DNA from: Frigidibacter mobilis
Lineage (GTDB): Bacteria > Pseudomonadota > Alphaproteobacteria > Rhodobacterales > Rhodobacteraceae
Reading direction: 5' to 3'
Assembly: GCF_001620265.1 (NCBI RefSeq)
Contig: NZ_CP012661.1
Location: 4,229,001-4,293,000 of the forward strand
DNA: 64,000 nt
Shown here: one piece after another, positions 26,001-33,475 of the stretch
Layout of the letters: each line of letters begins with the position of its first letter
Numbering within the stretch: position 1 is the stretch's first letter
Notes under the pieces: generated by a model
Told to the model about the DNA's origin: nothing
Database searches by the model: none
The model's input: only the letters and a program-made list of their open reading frames with translations
Program-made: the position numbers and the translations under genes

Positions 26001-27620
26001 GTTCGTCACCTGGCTGAAATTCTGCCGGAAGAAATGCGACAGCGGCCGATAGACGCTGGACAGCACCGCCGCCGGCGTATCGTCGCCCATGCTGGCGATC
26101 ATCTCCTTGCCGTCCTCGGCCATCGGGGCCAGCACCTGCTCCAGCTCTTCCAGCGTATAGCCGGCGGCGATCTGGCGCTTGCGCAGTTCCGCCCCCTCGA
26201 ACAGATGCGTCTCGGGGATGTGGCGCAGCTGCGCGTTCAGGTCCACGACCTTCTCAATCCAGTCGCCGAAGGGCTGGCTTCCGGCCAGGCGGTCCTTGAT
26301 CTCGCGGTCGTGGTAGAGCTTGCCGCCCTTCATATCCACGGCGATCATCTGCCCCGGCCCCAGCGCGCCCTTTTCCTTCACCCGCGTCTCGTCGACCGGC
26401 ACCATCCCGGCCTCGGACCCGGCGATCAGCAGCCCGTCGCCCGTCACCACATAGCGCAGCGGGCGCAGCCCGTTCCGGTCCAGCCCGCCGCAGACCCAGC
26501 GGCCATCGGTCATCGCCAGCGCGGCCGGCCCGTCCCAGGGCTCCATCACCGCGTTGCAATAGGCATACATGTCCTGCCAGGCCTTCGGCATCTCGCCGGT
26601 GGTCTTGCTCCAGGCCTCGGGCACCAGCATGGTCTTGGTCATCGGCGCCGACCGGCCAGACCGCACCATCACCTCGAACACCGCATCCAGCGCCGCCGAA
26701 TCCGAAGACCCGGCCGCCACGATCGGCTTGATATCCTCGGCCGCCTCGCCGAACGCGCTGGAGGCCATGCGGATCTCGTGGCTGCGCATCCAGTTCAGGT
26801 TGCCCTTCAGCGTGTTGATCTCACCGTTATGGGCCAGCATCCGGAACGGCTGCGCCAGCCACCATTGCGGGAAGGTGTTGGTCGAATAGCGCTGGTGATA
26901 GATCGCAAAGGCGCTCTCGAACCGCTCGTCCTGCAGGTCCGGGTAGAACACGCTCACCGCCTCGGCCAGCATCATCCCCTTGTAGATGATCGACCGGCAC
27001 GACAGCGAGCACAGGTACAGCCCCGCAATCTGCGCCGCCACCGCCGCCTTCTCGATCCGCCGGCGGATCACGTAGAGCTCGCGCTCGAAGGTCTCGTCGT
27101 CGATGTCCTTCTCGCAGCGGATCAGGATCTGCTCGATCTCGGGCCGCGTCGCATTGGCCTTTTCCCCCAGCACGTCGGTGTTCACCGGCACATGCCGCCA
27201 GCCATAGATGTAATGGCCCATCCGCAGCACTTCGGTTTCCACAATGGTCCGGCACCGCTCCTGCGCGCCGAAATCCGTGCGCGGCAGGAACACCTGCCCC
27301 ACCGCGATCAGCTTGTGCATGTCGGGCTCATGCCCGGTGCGCCGCACCTGGTCGTAGAAGAACCGCACCGGGATCTGCACATGGATCCCCGCCCCGTCGC
27401 CGGTCTTGCCATCGGCATCCACCGCGCCCCGGTGCCAGACCGCCTTCAGCGCGTCGATGCCGTTCTCCACCACCTTGCGGCTGGCCACCCCGTCGATCGA
27501 CACGACCAGCCCCACCCCGCAGGAGGCATGTTCATCCTCCTCGCGGTACAGGCTGTTCTCGGCCATCCACTTGCGCTTGGTCTCTTCGTCGCGCACCCAG
27601 GCTTCATTGTACTCGGTCAT
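23082..27620 (-). CDS. gltB: Glutamate synthase (NADPH) large subunit
   Basis: GltB (1512 aa) takes the amide group of glutamine and 2-oxoglutarate to make glutamate, working with GltD. The catalytic Cys is in EDEHASCGVGLVVSIDG (around residue 34), where a short propeptide is normally removed. Domains in order are the Ntn glutaminase (IYHQRYSTNTFPQW, HNGEINTLKGN), a central domain, an FMN/3Fe-4S TIM barrel (LISGHNGGTGASPGTSIKYAG, CIMVRQCQSNTCPVGVC) and the C-terminal GXGXG beta-helix (ANDYVGKGLSGGTIVVRP). ATG 27620 follows AGAGGAG. It lies three bases downstream of the GFA gene, so it is co-transcribed with that gene and the secreted protein. Confidence 0.98.
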   Translation of the reverse strand: MTEYNEAWVRDEETKRKWMAENSLYREEDEHASCGVGLVVSIDGVASRKVVENGIDALKAVWHRGAVDADGKTGDGAGIHVQIPVRFFYDQVRRTGHEPDMHKLIAVGQVFLPRTDFGAQERCRTIVETEVLRMGHYIYGWRHVPVNTDVLGEKANATRPEIEQILIRCEKDIDDETFERELYVIRRRIEKAAVAAQIAGLYLCSLSCRSIIYKGMMLAEAVSVFYPDLQDERFESAFAIYHQRYSTNTFPQWWLAQPFRMLAHNGEINTLKGNLNWMRSHEIRMASSAFGEAAEDIKPIVAAGSSDSAALDAVFEVMVRSGRSAPMTKTMLVPEAWSKTTGEMPKAWQDMYAYCNAVMEPWDGPAALAMTDGRWVCGGLDRNGLRPLRYVVTGDGLLIAGSEAGMVPVDETRVKEKGALGPGQMIAVDMKGGKLYHDREIKDRLAGSQPFGDWIEKVVDLNAQLRHIPETHLFEGAELRKRQIAAGYTLEELEQVLAPMAEDGKEMIASMGDDTPAAVLSSVYRPLSHFFRQNFSQVTNPPIDSLRESRVMSLKTRFGNLKNVLDENSSQTEILVLESPFIANAEFDEMVRQFAAGVAFIDCTFARGEGQEALRNGLERIRAEAEDAVRSGAGHLVLTDQHQSEARVAMPMILATSAVHSWLTRKGLRTFCSVNVRSAECIDPHYFAVLIGCGATTVNAYLAQDSIADRLGRGLLEGSLVEAMRRYRDAVDAGLLKIMAKMGISVISSYRGGLNFEAVGLSRAIVAEYFPGMHSRISGIGLHGIQHKAEEVHAKGWLGGADVMPVGGFYKARRSGEKHAWEAQTMHMLQSACDRASYDLWKQYSAAMRANPPIHLRDLLDIKTLGKPVPIEEVESITSIRKRFVTPGMSLGALGPEAHKTLNVAMNRIGAKSDSGEGGEDPAHFVPEPNGDNPSAKIKQVASGRFGVTAEYLNACEELEIKVAQGAKPGEGGQLPGMKVTALIARLRHSTPGVTLISPPPHHDIYSIEDLAQLIYDLKQINPRAKVTVKLVSSSGVGTIAAGVAKAKADVILISGHNGGTGASPGTSIKYAGLPWEMGLTEAHQVLAMNRLRDRITLRTDGGLRTGRDIVIAAMMGAEEYGIGTAALIAMGCIMVRQCQSNTCPVGVCTQDEKLRAKFTGNADKVVNLITFYAQEVREILASIGARSLDEVIGRADLLTQVSRGAAHLDDLDLNPLLITVDGWDKIVYDRSKPRNFVPDTLDAEIVKDGARFFEDGEKMQLSYAVRNTHRTIGTRASSHIVQNFGMRNALQPDHLTVKLAGSCGQSLGAFAAPGLKIEVMGDANDYVGKGLSGGTIVVRPQMSSPLVASENTIIGNTVLYGATDGYLFAAGRAGERFAVRNSGAKVVIEGCGTNGCEYMTGGVAVILGSIGANFGAGMTGGMAYVHDPHGVAEDMMNLESLVTCAVSHPHWEAQLRGLVERHARETGSLKAQAILANWAEERANFVQICPREMLARLPHPLSDELQAVPAE

Positions 27621-27623
27621 GGT

Positions 27624-28064
27624 TCACTCCTCTGGGTTGGGCGGAAGCGAGGCCAGGAACTCTGCCTCGGTCATCTGGTGGGTCGGGCCGGCAAAGGCAT
27701 AGGCATCCGGCTTGCGGTCGATATAGATCTCGTGCTCCAGCCGCATCCCGGACAGGTCGTCCAGCAATCCCGCGGCAAGGTAGTAATTTGCGGCATCGCC
27801 CTCCGTGGTCTGCCGGTACCACAGGGGCGACCCACAGATGCCGCAGAACGCGCGCTCGGCCCAATCGGACGAGCGATAGGCGCGGATTGCCTCCCGCCCG
27901 CTGACGATCCTCAGCGCCGCCGCCGGCACCGCCAGCGACAGCGAGGCAAGCCCCGTCCAGCGCCGGCACATGCCGCAATGGCAGGCGCCCAACTCCTGCA
28001 CCGGCTCCGTCACCTCGAAGGCGACGGCGCCGCACAGGCAATGTCCGCCGCGAATCTCAGCCAT
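27624..28064 (-). CDS. GFA-family (glutathione-dependent formaldehyde-activating-like) protein
   Basis: This 146-aa CENP-V/GFA-fold zinc protein shows the conserved cysteines: GGHCLCGAVAFEV, GACHCGMCRRWTG and ERAFCGICGSPLWYRQ, which bind one or two zinc ions. Family members were linked to S-hydroxymethylglutathione formation, but most have no proven reaction. It overlaps the secreted-protein gene upstream by 8 nt and is followed after three bases by gltB, so all three form one unit. A role in nitrogen or formaldehyde metabolism is only suggested by this linkage. Confidence 0.9.
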   Translation of the reverse strand: MAEIRGGHCLCGAVAFEVTEPVQELGACHCGMCRRWTGLASLSLAVPAAALRIVSGREAIRAYRSSDWAERAFCGICGSPLWYRQTTEGDAANYYLAAGLLDDLSGMRLEHEIYIDRKPDAYAFAGPTHQMTEAEFLASLPPNPEE

Positions 28065-28782
28065 GACCGACCCCCAGCGCAGGCTCTGCCCGCGACATCA
28101 GCTCGTCACAGTCGAACAGAGGAACGGTGGACAGATATCCCGGCTCGCCCGGGAAGATGAAATTCACCGGCGTGTTGTCGGTCGGCAGCCGGCCCTGCGG
28201 GTTCTCGAACATCTCGCGCCCCGAAAAGAACAGCCGCCAGTCGCGGTGCACATACTGGTTGCCCCAGCGCCGCGCGACCACCTCGCCGGTCTCGGCCTTC
28301 TCCTCGATCTCGAACTCGGTCACCTCCAGCTCGATCCCGTCGATCACGGCCGTCTCGCCGGTCAGCCGGTCCACGCCCTTGTAATGCCGGCGGGTCCCGC
28401 TGTCGGACATGGTCGAGAAGTCATAGCTGTCCTCCCCCGTCGCCAGCAGGCCCGAGAACGAGGCCGCATCCCGCGAGGGCTCTTCCAGCCAGCTGCGCTG
28501 CGGCGGGGCATATTCCCAGCTTTCGATCCACTGGAACTCGGCATCCACCTTGGCGCTGAAGAACGGGCCGTCGGCATCATAAAGCGTGTCCCACTGCTCG
28601 CCGGACGCGTCGCCCTCGCAGGTGAAGTAATGCGCCACAAGGCAGCCGCGCATCTGCACCGACATGAACGGCGTGCAGCCCTGCGGCGGGGCGAAGGTCG
28701 CCGCGGCGGCCGGGCTGCACAGCATCAGCCCCGCCAGCGCGGCGGTCAGGGTGGTCCGGCTTTCGGCAGATCTGCGTGCCAT
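28057..28782 (-). CDS. Secreted protein of unknown function upstream of gltB
   Basis: This 241-aa protein has an N-terminal signal peptide (TLTAALAGLMLCSPAAAATF). I do not recognise the family. The mature part is rich in acidic and aromatic residues, with GCTPFMSVQMRGCLVAHYFTC (three cysteines), WIESWEYAPPQRSWLEEP and RDWRLFFSGREMF. Two further Cys (in PLFDCDELMSR) could allow disulfides, consistent with a periplasmic location. ATG 28782 has an AGGGG-like site upstream. It is the first gene of a three-gene unit ending in gltB and is preceded by the phased array at 28875-28902. Confidence 0.75.
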   Translation of the reverse strand: MARRSAESRTTLTAALAGLMLCSPAAAATFAPPQGCTPFMSVQMRGCLVAHYFTCEGDASGEQWDTLYDADGPFFSAKVDAEFQWIESWEYAPPQRSWLEEPSRDAASFSGLLATGEDSYDFSTMSDSGTRRHYKGVDRLTGETAVIDGIELEVTEFEIEEKAETGEVVARRWGNQYVHRDWRLFFSGREMFENPQGRLPTDNTPVNFIFPGEPGYLSTVPLFDCDELMSRAEPALGVGHG

Positions 28783-28874
28783 CTGGCGCCCCTTCTTCTG
28801 AGTGCGGGTCAGCCCCGCTGCCCCATTAACCTTGGTGAAGTCCGGCCCGTCTATTCCCGACAGTTCCTCTATAC

Positions 28875-28902
28875 ATATAACATACATACGGGTTCTGTAT
28901 GG
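28875..28902 (-). promoter_or_regulatory. Phased CCATAY-like hexamer array, site B
   Basis: On the minus strand, CCATAC (28902-28897), CCGTAT (28891-28886) and TTATAT (28880-28875) begin exactly 11 nt apart, ending 92 nt before the ATG at 28782. The 10-mer CTATACATAT (28869-28878) and downstream CCCGACAG (28855-28862) are shared with the region around 296-317, so about 60 nt of the two upstream regions are related. The array would control the secreted protein-GFA-gltB unit. Confidence 0.45.
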
Positions 28903-28959
28903 AGTCTGGCTGGTCCCACCGGGCCGGCCCAGCGGCCCGGTAACGTCCGTTAACGCGTC

Positions 28960-30399
28960 TTACTCGGCCGCAACCGCCGCAGCCGGCTGCCCCAGATAGG
29001 TCAGGATCGCTTCCGCAGCCTCGCGCCCGTCGCGGATCGCCCAGACCACAAGGCTGGCGCCGCGCACGATGTCGCCCACCGCATAGACGCCCGGCAGGCT
29101 GGTGCCATGCGTGCGGAAATCGGCCTTGATCGTGCCCCAGCGGGTCACTTCCAGCTCCGGCACGTTCCACAGGCCCGGAATGTCCTCGGGCTCGAACCCC
29201 AGCGCCTTGATGACAAGGTCGGCATCCTCGATGTAATCCGCGCCCTCGATCAGCTCGGGGCTCTGCCGCCCGGTCGCATCCGGCGCGCCCAGCCGCATCC
29301 GCTGCACCATCACGCCTTCGACCGCGTCGCTGGCGGTAAAGCCCTTCGGCGCCGCCAGCCAGACGAACTCCACGCCCTCTTCCTCGGCATTGGCCACCTC
29401 GCGCTGGCTGCCCGGCATGTTGGCCCGGTCGCGCCGATAGAGGCACTTGACCGACACCGCGCCCTGGCGGATGGCGGTGCGCACGCAATCCATCGCGGTA
29501 TCGCCGCCGCCGATGACCACCACGCGCTTGCCCTCGGCATTCAGTTCGCCGCTGTCATACTCGGCCACCTCGTCGCCAAAGCTCTTGCGGTTCGACGCGA
29601 TCAGATAGTCGATGGCCCGAACGATGCCTGCCGCTCCCGATCCCGGCCCCTTCAGATCGCGGGTCTTGTAGACGCCCGTAGCGATGACCACCGCATCATG
29701 TTTGCCGCGGATCGCGTCAAAGCTCAGATCCTCGCCGACATTGCAGTTCAGCACGAACTGCACGCCTCCTTCTTCCAATTGCTTGATGCGGGCCATCACC
29801 ACGTCCTTCTCCAGCTTGAAGCCGGGGATGCCATAGGTCATCAGCCCGCCGGCGCGGTCATAGCGGTCATAGACCGTGACCTGCACGCCCTTGCGGCGCA
29901 GGAAATCGGCGGCAGCCAGCCCGCCCGGCCCCGCGCCGATGATGCCGACGCTTTCGCTGCGCTCCACATGCGGGCGGATCGGCTTGACCCAGCCCATGTC
30001 CCAGGCGGTATCGGTGATGAATTTCTCGACAGAGCCGATGGTGACGGTGCCGTGGCCCGATTGCTCGATCACGCAATTGCCTTCGCACAGCCGGTCCTGC
30101 GGGCAGATGCGGCCGCAGATCTCGGGGAAGGTGTTGGTGGACTGGGCAATCTCGTAGGCTTCCTGCAACCGGCCCTCGGCAGTCAGCCGCAGCCAGTCGG
30201 GGATGTTGTTGTGTAGCGGGCAATGGCTCTGGCAATAGGGAACGCCGCACTGGCTGCAGCGCCCGGCCTGCTCCTCGGCCTTCGGTACCGCGAACTCGCG
30301 GTAAATCTCGTTGAAATCCTGCGCGCGGACATTGGCGTCGCGCTTCTCGGGCGTCTCGCGCGCGACGGTCACGAACTGGAGCATGCGTTGCTTGGCCAC
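28960..30399 (-). CDS. gltD: Glutamate synthase (NADPH) small subunit
   Basis: GltD (479 aa) passes electrons from NADPH through FAD and two [4Fe-4S] clusters to GltB. The N-terminal cysteines are in RCSQCGVPYCQSHCPLHN and CGRICPQDRLCEGNCVIEQ. The FAD site is VGIIGAGPGGLAAADFLRRK, the NADPH site is VVVIGGGDTAMDCVRTAIR, and the C-terminal FAD contact is GVYAVGDIVRGASLVVWAI. GTG 30399 is chosen because AGGGAGG lies eight bases upstream and gives the usual length; an in-frame ATG at 30450 would add 17 residues. It is separated from gltB by two other genes, which is unusual for a gltBD pair. Confidence 0.97.
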   Translation of the reverse strand: MAKQRMLQFVTVARETPEKRDANVRAQDFNEIYREFAVPKAEEQAGRCSQCGVPYCQSHCPLHNNIPDWLRLTAEGRLQEAYEIAQSTNTFPEICGRICPQDRLCEGNCVIEQSGHGTVTIGSVEKFITDTAWDMGWVKPIRPHVERSESVGIIGAGPGGLAAADFLRRKGVQVTVYDRYDRAGGLMTYGIPGFKLEKDVVMARIKQLEEGGVQFVLNCNVGEDLSFDAIRGKHDAVVIATGVYKTRDLKGPGSGAAGIVRAIDYLIASNRKSFGDEVAEYDSGELNAEGKRVVVIGGGDTAMDCVRTAIRQGAVSVKCLYRRDRANMPGSQREVANAEEEGVEFVWLAAPKGFTASDAVEGVMVQRMRLGAPDATGRQSPELIEGADYIEDADLVIKALGFEPEDIPGLWNVPELEVTRWGTIKADFRTHGTSLPGVYAVGDIVRGASLVVWAIRDGREAAEAILTYLGQPAAAVAAE

Positions 30400-30460
30400 T
30401 GGCTGCGCCTCCCTGGAGTCTATGGGTCGGGCATTGCTACAATGGGTCAAACCAAAATAA

Positions 30461-30475
30461 AAGTCAGCACGACTT
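30461..30475 (-). promoter_or_regulatory. Inverted repeat upstream of gltD
   Basis: AAGTC-AGCAC-GACTT is an inverted repeat 61 nt before the gltD GTG, next to a TATTTT-like -10 on the minus strand (30459-30454). The -35 is weak. The half sites AAGTC/GACTT resemble those of the petP operator, with a shorter spacer. It is probably a gltD regulatory site, but the regulator is unknown. A second dyad, ATAGGT...ACCTAT, lies near 30533-30555. Confidence 0.35.
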
Positions 30476-30558
30476 ACCTAATATGACGATTTATTCGCAG
30501 CAGGGCCACCTGACCCCTGCAATATCGCCAAAATAGGTCAGCGATAGTTACCTATGCC

Positions 30559-31365
30559 CTAAAAACCCATCTGCAATGCCGCCAGAGCCAGCCCGCCGAC
30601 GATGATTCGCCACCACCCGAACAGCGCATATCCGTGCTTGGAAACGTAACCCAGCAACCACCGCACCACGAGAATCCCCGCAACGAACGCCGCGACAAAG
30701 CCCACCGCGATCTCGCCCATCGCCGAAGAATCCAGCACATCCCGGTTCTTGTACAGGTCATAGGCAAAGGCGCCCGCCATCGTCGGCATCGACAGGAAGA
30801 ACGAAAACTCCGCCGCCGCCCGCTTCGACGCGCCCAGCGCCAGCGCCCCGACAATGGTCGCGCCAGACCGTGAAACCCCTGGAATCATGGCAAGACACTG
30901 GATGAACCCGATGGCCACAGCCATGCCCAGCGGAAATTCCTCCGCCTGCTCATGCCGCACCACAAGCGGCAGCCGGTCCACCACCAGCAGCACCACCCCG
31001 CCCAGAATCAGCATGATCGCAATCAGCTTCGGCGTCTCGAACAGCACATCCTTGATGAACCCATGCGCCATCACGCCGATGACCACCGCCGGCAGGAACG
31101 CCAGCAAGATCGCCAGAATGAACCGCCGCGACTGCGGATCATGCCCCGCTGTCGAGAAAACCGCCCAGAGCCGCGCCGAATAGACGCCCAGAACCGCCAG
31201 AACCGCGCCGAGCTGGATCACCACCTCGAAGGTCTTGCCGGCGCTCTCGAAGCCCAGGAAATGCCCCGCCAGCAGCAAATGCCCCGTCGAGGAGACCGGG
31301 ATGAACTCGGTCAGCCCTTCCAGCAGGCCCAATATTCCTGCAACCAGCGTTGTATTGCCGTCCAT
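30559..31365 (-). CDS. uppP: Undecaprenyl-diphosphatase (BacA/UppP)
   Basis: UppP (268 aa) dephosphorylates undecaprenyl diphosphate to recycle the lipid carrier for peptidoglycan and surface glycans; extra copies give bacitracin resistance. Conserved motifs are [20 protein letters not shown] (first half) and [20 protein letters not shown] (second half), plus FLAILLAF-type helices, about seven membrane segments in all. It follows the NDUFA9-like gene by 111 nt; a hairpin (CCGCGGC-TTTAC-GCCGCGG, 31391-31409) lies in that gap. Confidence 0.96.
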   Translation of the reverse strand: MDGNTTLVAGILGLLEGLTEFIPVSSTGHLLLAGHFLGFESAGKTFEVVIQLGAVLAVLGVYSARLWAVFSTAGHDPQSRRFILAILLAFLPAVVIGVMAHGFIKDVLFETPKLIAIMLILGGVVLLVVDRLPLVVRHEQAEEFPLGMAVAIGFIQCLAMIPGVSRSGATIVGALALGASKRAAAEFSFFLSMPTMAGAFAYDLYKNRDVLDSSAMGEIAVGFVAAFVAGILVVRWLLGYVSKHGYALFGWWRIIVGGLALAALQMGF

Positions 31366-31476
31366 CCGTCCCGCCTCTTTTTGCCTCGCCCCGCGGCTTT
31401 ACGCCGCGGCGCAGCATGGCGCAGGCAAAGCAGATTGTCGAGCCGTACGCGCGCCCCTATCGGGAGGCCGGCAAGG

Positions 31477-32460
31477 TCACGCCCGCAGGTTCCTGGCCGA
31501 AGCCTTGATCGCGTCATATTGCCCCGAGGGGCGGAAGCGCCACAGATAGTCGGGCAGCACCGCGCTGAACGGCGTCGCGGCAATCCCCAGGTCATCGAGC
31601 CCCTTGGCCCCCGGCGCCACCACATTGTCGACTGCCAGATTGCGCACCTGATCGCGGGTCAGCAGCGTGTTCGTCACCAGCCCGCCGGTCAGGGTCTGCA
31701 TCAGGTCAAAGCCCCAGCCCATCAACCGCGCCAGGAAGAACGGCACGTTGACCACCAGCCGCCGACGGTGGATCACCTTCAGCATCGCCGCCATCAGCTC
31801 GCGGAAGCTGCAAACCTCCGGCCCGCCCAGCTCATAGATCCCCGGCGCCGCCTGCCCCAACACGCCCCTGACGGCGGCCTGCGCCACGTCATCCACGTAA
31901 ACCGGCTGGAACCTGGTATCGGCACCCACCACCGGCAGGATCGGACCGAATTTTGCCATACCCGCAAAGCGGTTGAAGAACTGGTCCTCGGTCCCGAAGA
32001 TGATCGACGGGCGCAGGATCACCGCGGACGGAAACGCCGCCAGCACCGCCGCCTCGCCCGCCGCCTTGGTTCGCGCATATTCGCTGTCCGACCCGGCATC
32101 CGCGCCAATGGCCGAGATCTGCACCAGCCGCTCCACCCCGGTTTCCGCCGCGATCCGCGCGATCCGCCCGGCGCCCTCGACCTGCACCGCATCGAAGGTG
32201 TTCTTGCCGCGCCGGCCCAGGATTCCGACGCAGTTCACCACCGCCTCTGCCCCCGCCATCGCCGCGCGAACCGATTCGTCATCCCGGATGTTGCACAGCA
32301 CCGGCTCCACCTGGCCGACCGCGCCATAGGGCTTCACGAACAGCGCCTCGTTCGGGCGGCGCACGGCAACGCGCACCAGCCAGCCCTCCTTGGCCATCCT
32401 GCGGGCGATATAGCGCCCCACAAACCCCGAACCGCCATAGATCGTGACCAGCCTGGACAT
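31477..32460 (-). CDS. NAD(P)H-binding SDR-like protein, complex I NDUFA9 family
   Basis: This 327-aa atypical SDR has the nucleotide motif [20 protein letters not shown] at the very start, then [41 protein letters not shown] (Tyr/Lys pair) and a C-terminal membrane-associated stretch. This layout is typical of the alphaproteobacterial relatives of mitochondrial complex I subunit NDUFA9, with no proven bacterial reaction. ATG 32460 lies directly at the family start. It precedes uppP on the same strand. Confidence 0.85.
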   Translation of the reverse strand: MSRLVTIYGGSGFVGRYIARRMAKEGWLVRVAVRRPNEALFVKPYGAVGQVEPVLCNIRDDESVRAAMAGAEAVVNCVGILGRRGKNTFDAVQVEGAGRIARIAAETGVERLVQISAIGADAGSDSEYARTKAAGEAAVLAAFPSAVILRPSIIFGTEDQFFNRFAGMAKFGPILPVVGADTRFQPVYVDDVAQAAVRGVLGQAAPGIYELGGPEVCSFRELMAAMLKVIHRRRLVVNVPFFLARLMGWGFDLMQTLTGGLVTNTLLTRDQVRNLAVDNVVAPGAKGLDDLGIAATPFSAVLPDYLWRFRPSGQYDAIKASARNLRA

Positions 32461-32595
32461 GGGCGAAACCCCTTTGTTCCTTGAATGGCTCCTGATTAGC
32501 GCCAAGACAGGCACCGGACAAGGCGCAATGCAGCCTGCCGGGCCTTCCCCGCAAGGCCCGCGCGAAGCCCCCGGAAAAAATCGCAAAATGGGCCG

Positions 32596-32623
32596 TTGAC
32601 AGTGCCGGTGCCCCTCTGTAAAT
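32596..32623 (+). promoter_or_regulatory. Sigma-70-type promoter of tRNA-Leu
   Basis: TTGACA at 32596-32601 is a consensus -35 box; GTAAAT at 32618-32623 is a fair -10 after a 16-nt spacer. The expected start site lies about 10 nt upstream of the tRNA 5' end. Confidence 0.65.
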
Positions 32624-32641
32624 CCCCGCTCCACGACACCG

Positions 32642-32726
32642 GCCCAGGTGGCGGAATTGGTAGACGCGCACGGTTCAGGTCCGTGTGCCGCAAGGCGTGG
32701 AGGTTCGAGTCCTCTCCTGGGCACCA
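32642..32726 (+). tRNA. tRNA-Leu (anticodon CAG)
   Basis: This 85-nt class II tRNA folds well. The acceptor GCCCAGG (32642-32648) pairs with CCTGGGC (32716-32722), followed by A and an encoded CCA. The D loop is AATTGGTAGAC, and the anticodon stem CACGG/CCGTG encloses TTCAGGT, giving anticodon CAG for CUG codons. A long variable arm and GGTTCGAGTCC T-arm are present. CUG is the dominant leucine codon in this GC-rich DNA. A strong terminator follows at 32733-32767. Confidence 0.98.
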
Positions 32727-32732
32727 TCGTTC

Positions 32733-32767
32733 AAAACGCCCCGAAGCATCGCGCTTCGGGGCGTTTT
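32733..32767 (+). terminator. Terminator of tRNA-Leu
   Basis: AAAACGCCCCGAAGC (32733-32747) is a perfect 15-nt complement of GCTTCGGGGCGTTTT (32753-32767) across a 5-nt loop. The A-tract, GC stem and T-tract give a textbook rho-independent terminator seven bases after the tRNA CCA. It would also work in reverse. Confidence 0.9.
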
Positions 32768-32857
32768 GCGTTGGCGCCGCCCCACGAACGCAAGCCGCAG
32801 TAGCATCGGCCCCGCCAAAGGACTATATCAACGCCGAACGAACAGGCGGACCTGCAA

Positions 32858-33475
32858 TTGGCAATCCATTTCTACAAGAACGACCTGCCCGACGGGCTGG
32901 ACCTCGGCCCCGTGGTGGCCATCGACACCGAGACGATGGGGCTCGACCCCCGGCGCGACCGGCTCTGCCTGGTGCAGATGTCCTCGGGTGACGGGAATGC
33001 GCATCTGGTGCAGATCGCCCGTGGCCAGACCAGCGCGCCCAACCTGCAGCGGATGCTGGCCGATCCGGCGGTGCTGAAGCTGTTCCACTTCGGCCGCTTC
33101 GACATCGCCGCCCTGCAACAGGCCTTCGGCGTGGTCACCGCGCCGGTCTGGTGCACCAAGATCGCCTCGCGCATGATCCGCACCTTCACCGACCGGCACG
33201 GGCTGAAATACCTGCTGCAGGAGCTTGTGGGCGTCGATGTGTCCAAGCAGCAGCAGACCTCGGACTGGGGCGCAGCCGAGCTGACCGACGCGCAGAAGGA
33301 ATATGCCGCCTCGGACGTGCTCTACCTGCACCGCCTGAAGGACGAGTTGGCCGCGCGGCTGGAGCGCGAGGGCCGCACCGCCCTCGCCCAGGCCTGCTTC
33401 GACTTCCTGCCGACGCGGGCGCATCTCGACCTGCTGGGCTGGGATGAAACCGTCGACATCTTCAACCACTCATGA
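32858..33475 (+). CDS. Ribonuclease D-like 3'-5' exonuclease, short form
   Basis: This 205-aa protein has the DEDDy exonuclease core only: VVAIDTETMGL (DxE), LFHFGRFDIAAL and YAASDVLYLHRLKDEL (YxxxD). It lacks the HRDC domains of full RNase D, as is common for alphaproteobacterial homologues. RNase D trims tRNA 3' ends; this one's substrate is not established. The best start is TTG at 32858 (translated as MAIHFYKND), with AGGCGG upstream; no in-frame ATG precedes the DxE motif. It overlaps kdsD by 4 nt (ATGA), suggesting coupled translation. Confidence 0.88.
   Translation: MAIHFYKNDLPDGLDLGPVVAIDTETMGLDPRRDRLCLVQMSSGDGNAHLVQIARGQTSAPNLQRMLADPAVLKLFHFGRFDIAALQQAFGVVTAPVWCTKIASRMIRTFTDRHGLKYLLQELVGVDVSKQQQTSDWGAAELTDAQKEYAASDVLYLHRLKDELAARLEREGRTALAQACFDFLPTRAHLDLLGWDETVDIFNHS

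Noticed and set aside
22974..28160. A 1728-codon open frame on the plus strand across gltB
   Set aside because: It is antisense to the clearly conserved gltB and GFA genes, has biased His/Arg/Gln-rich composition and no domain; long antisense frames are common in high-GC DNA.
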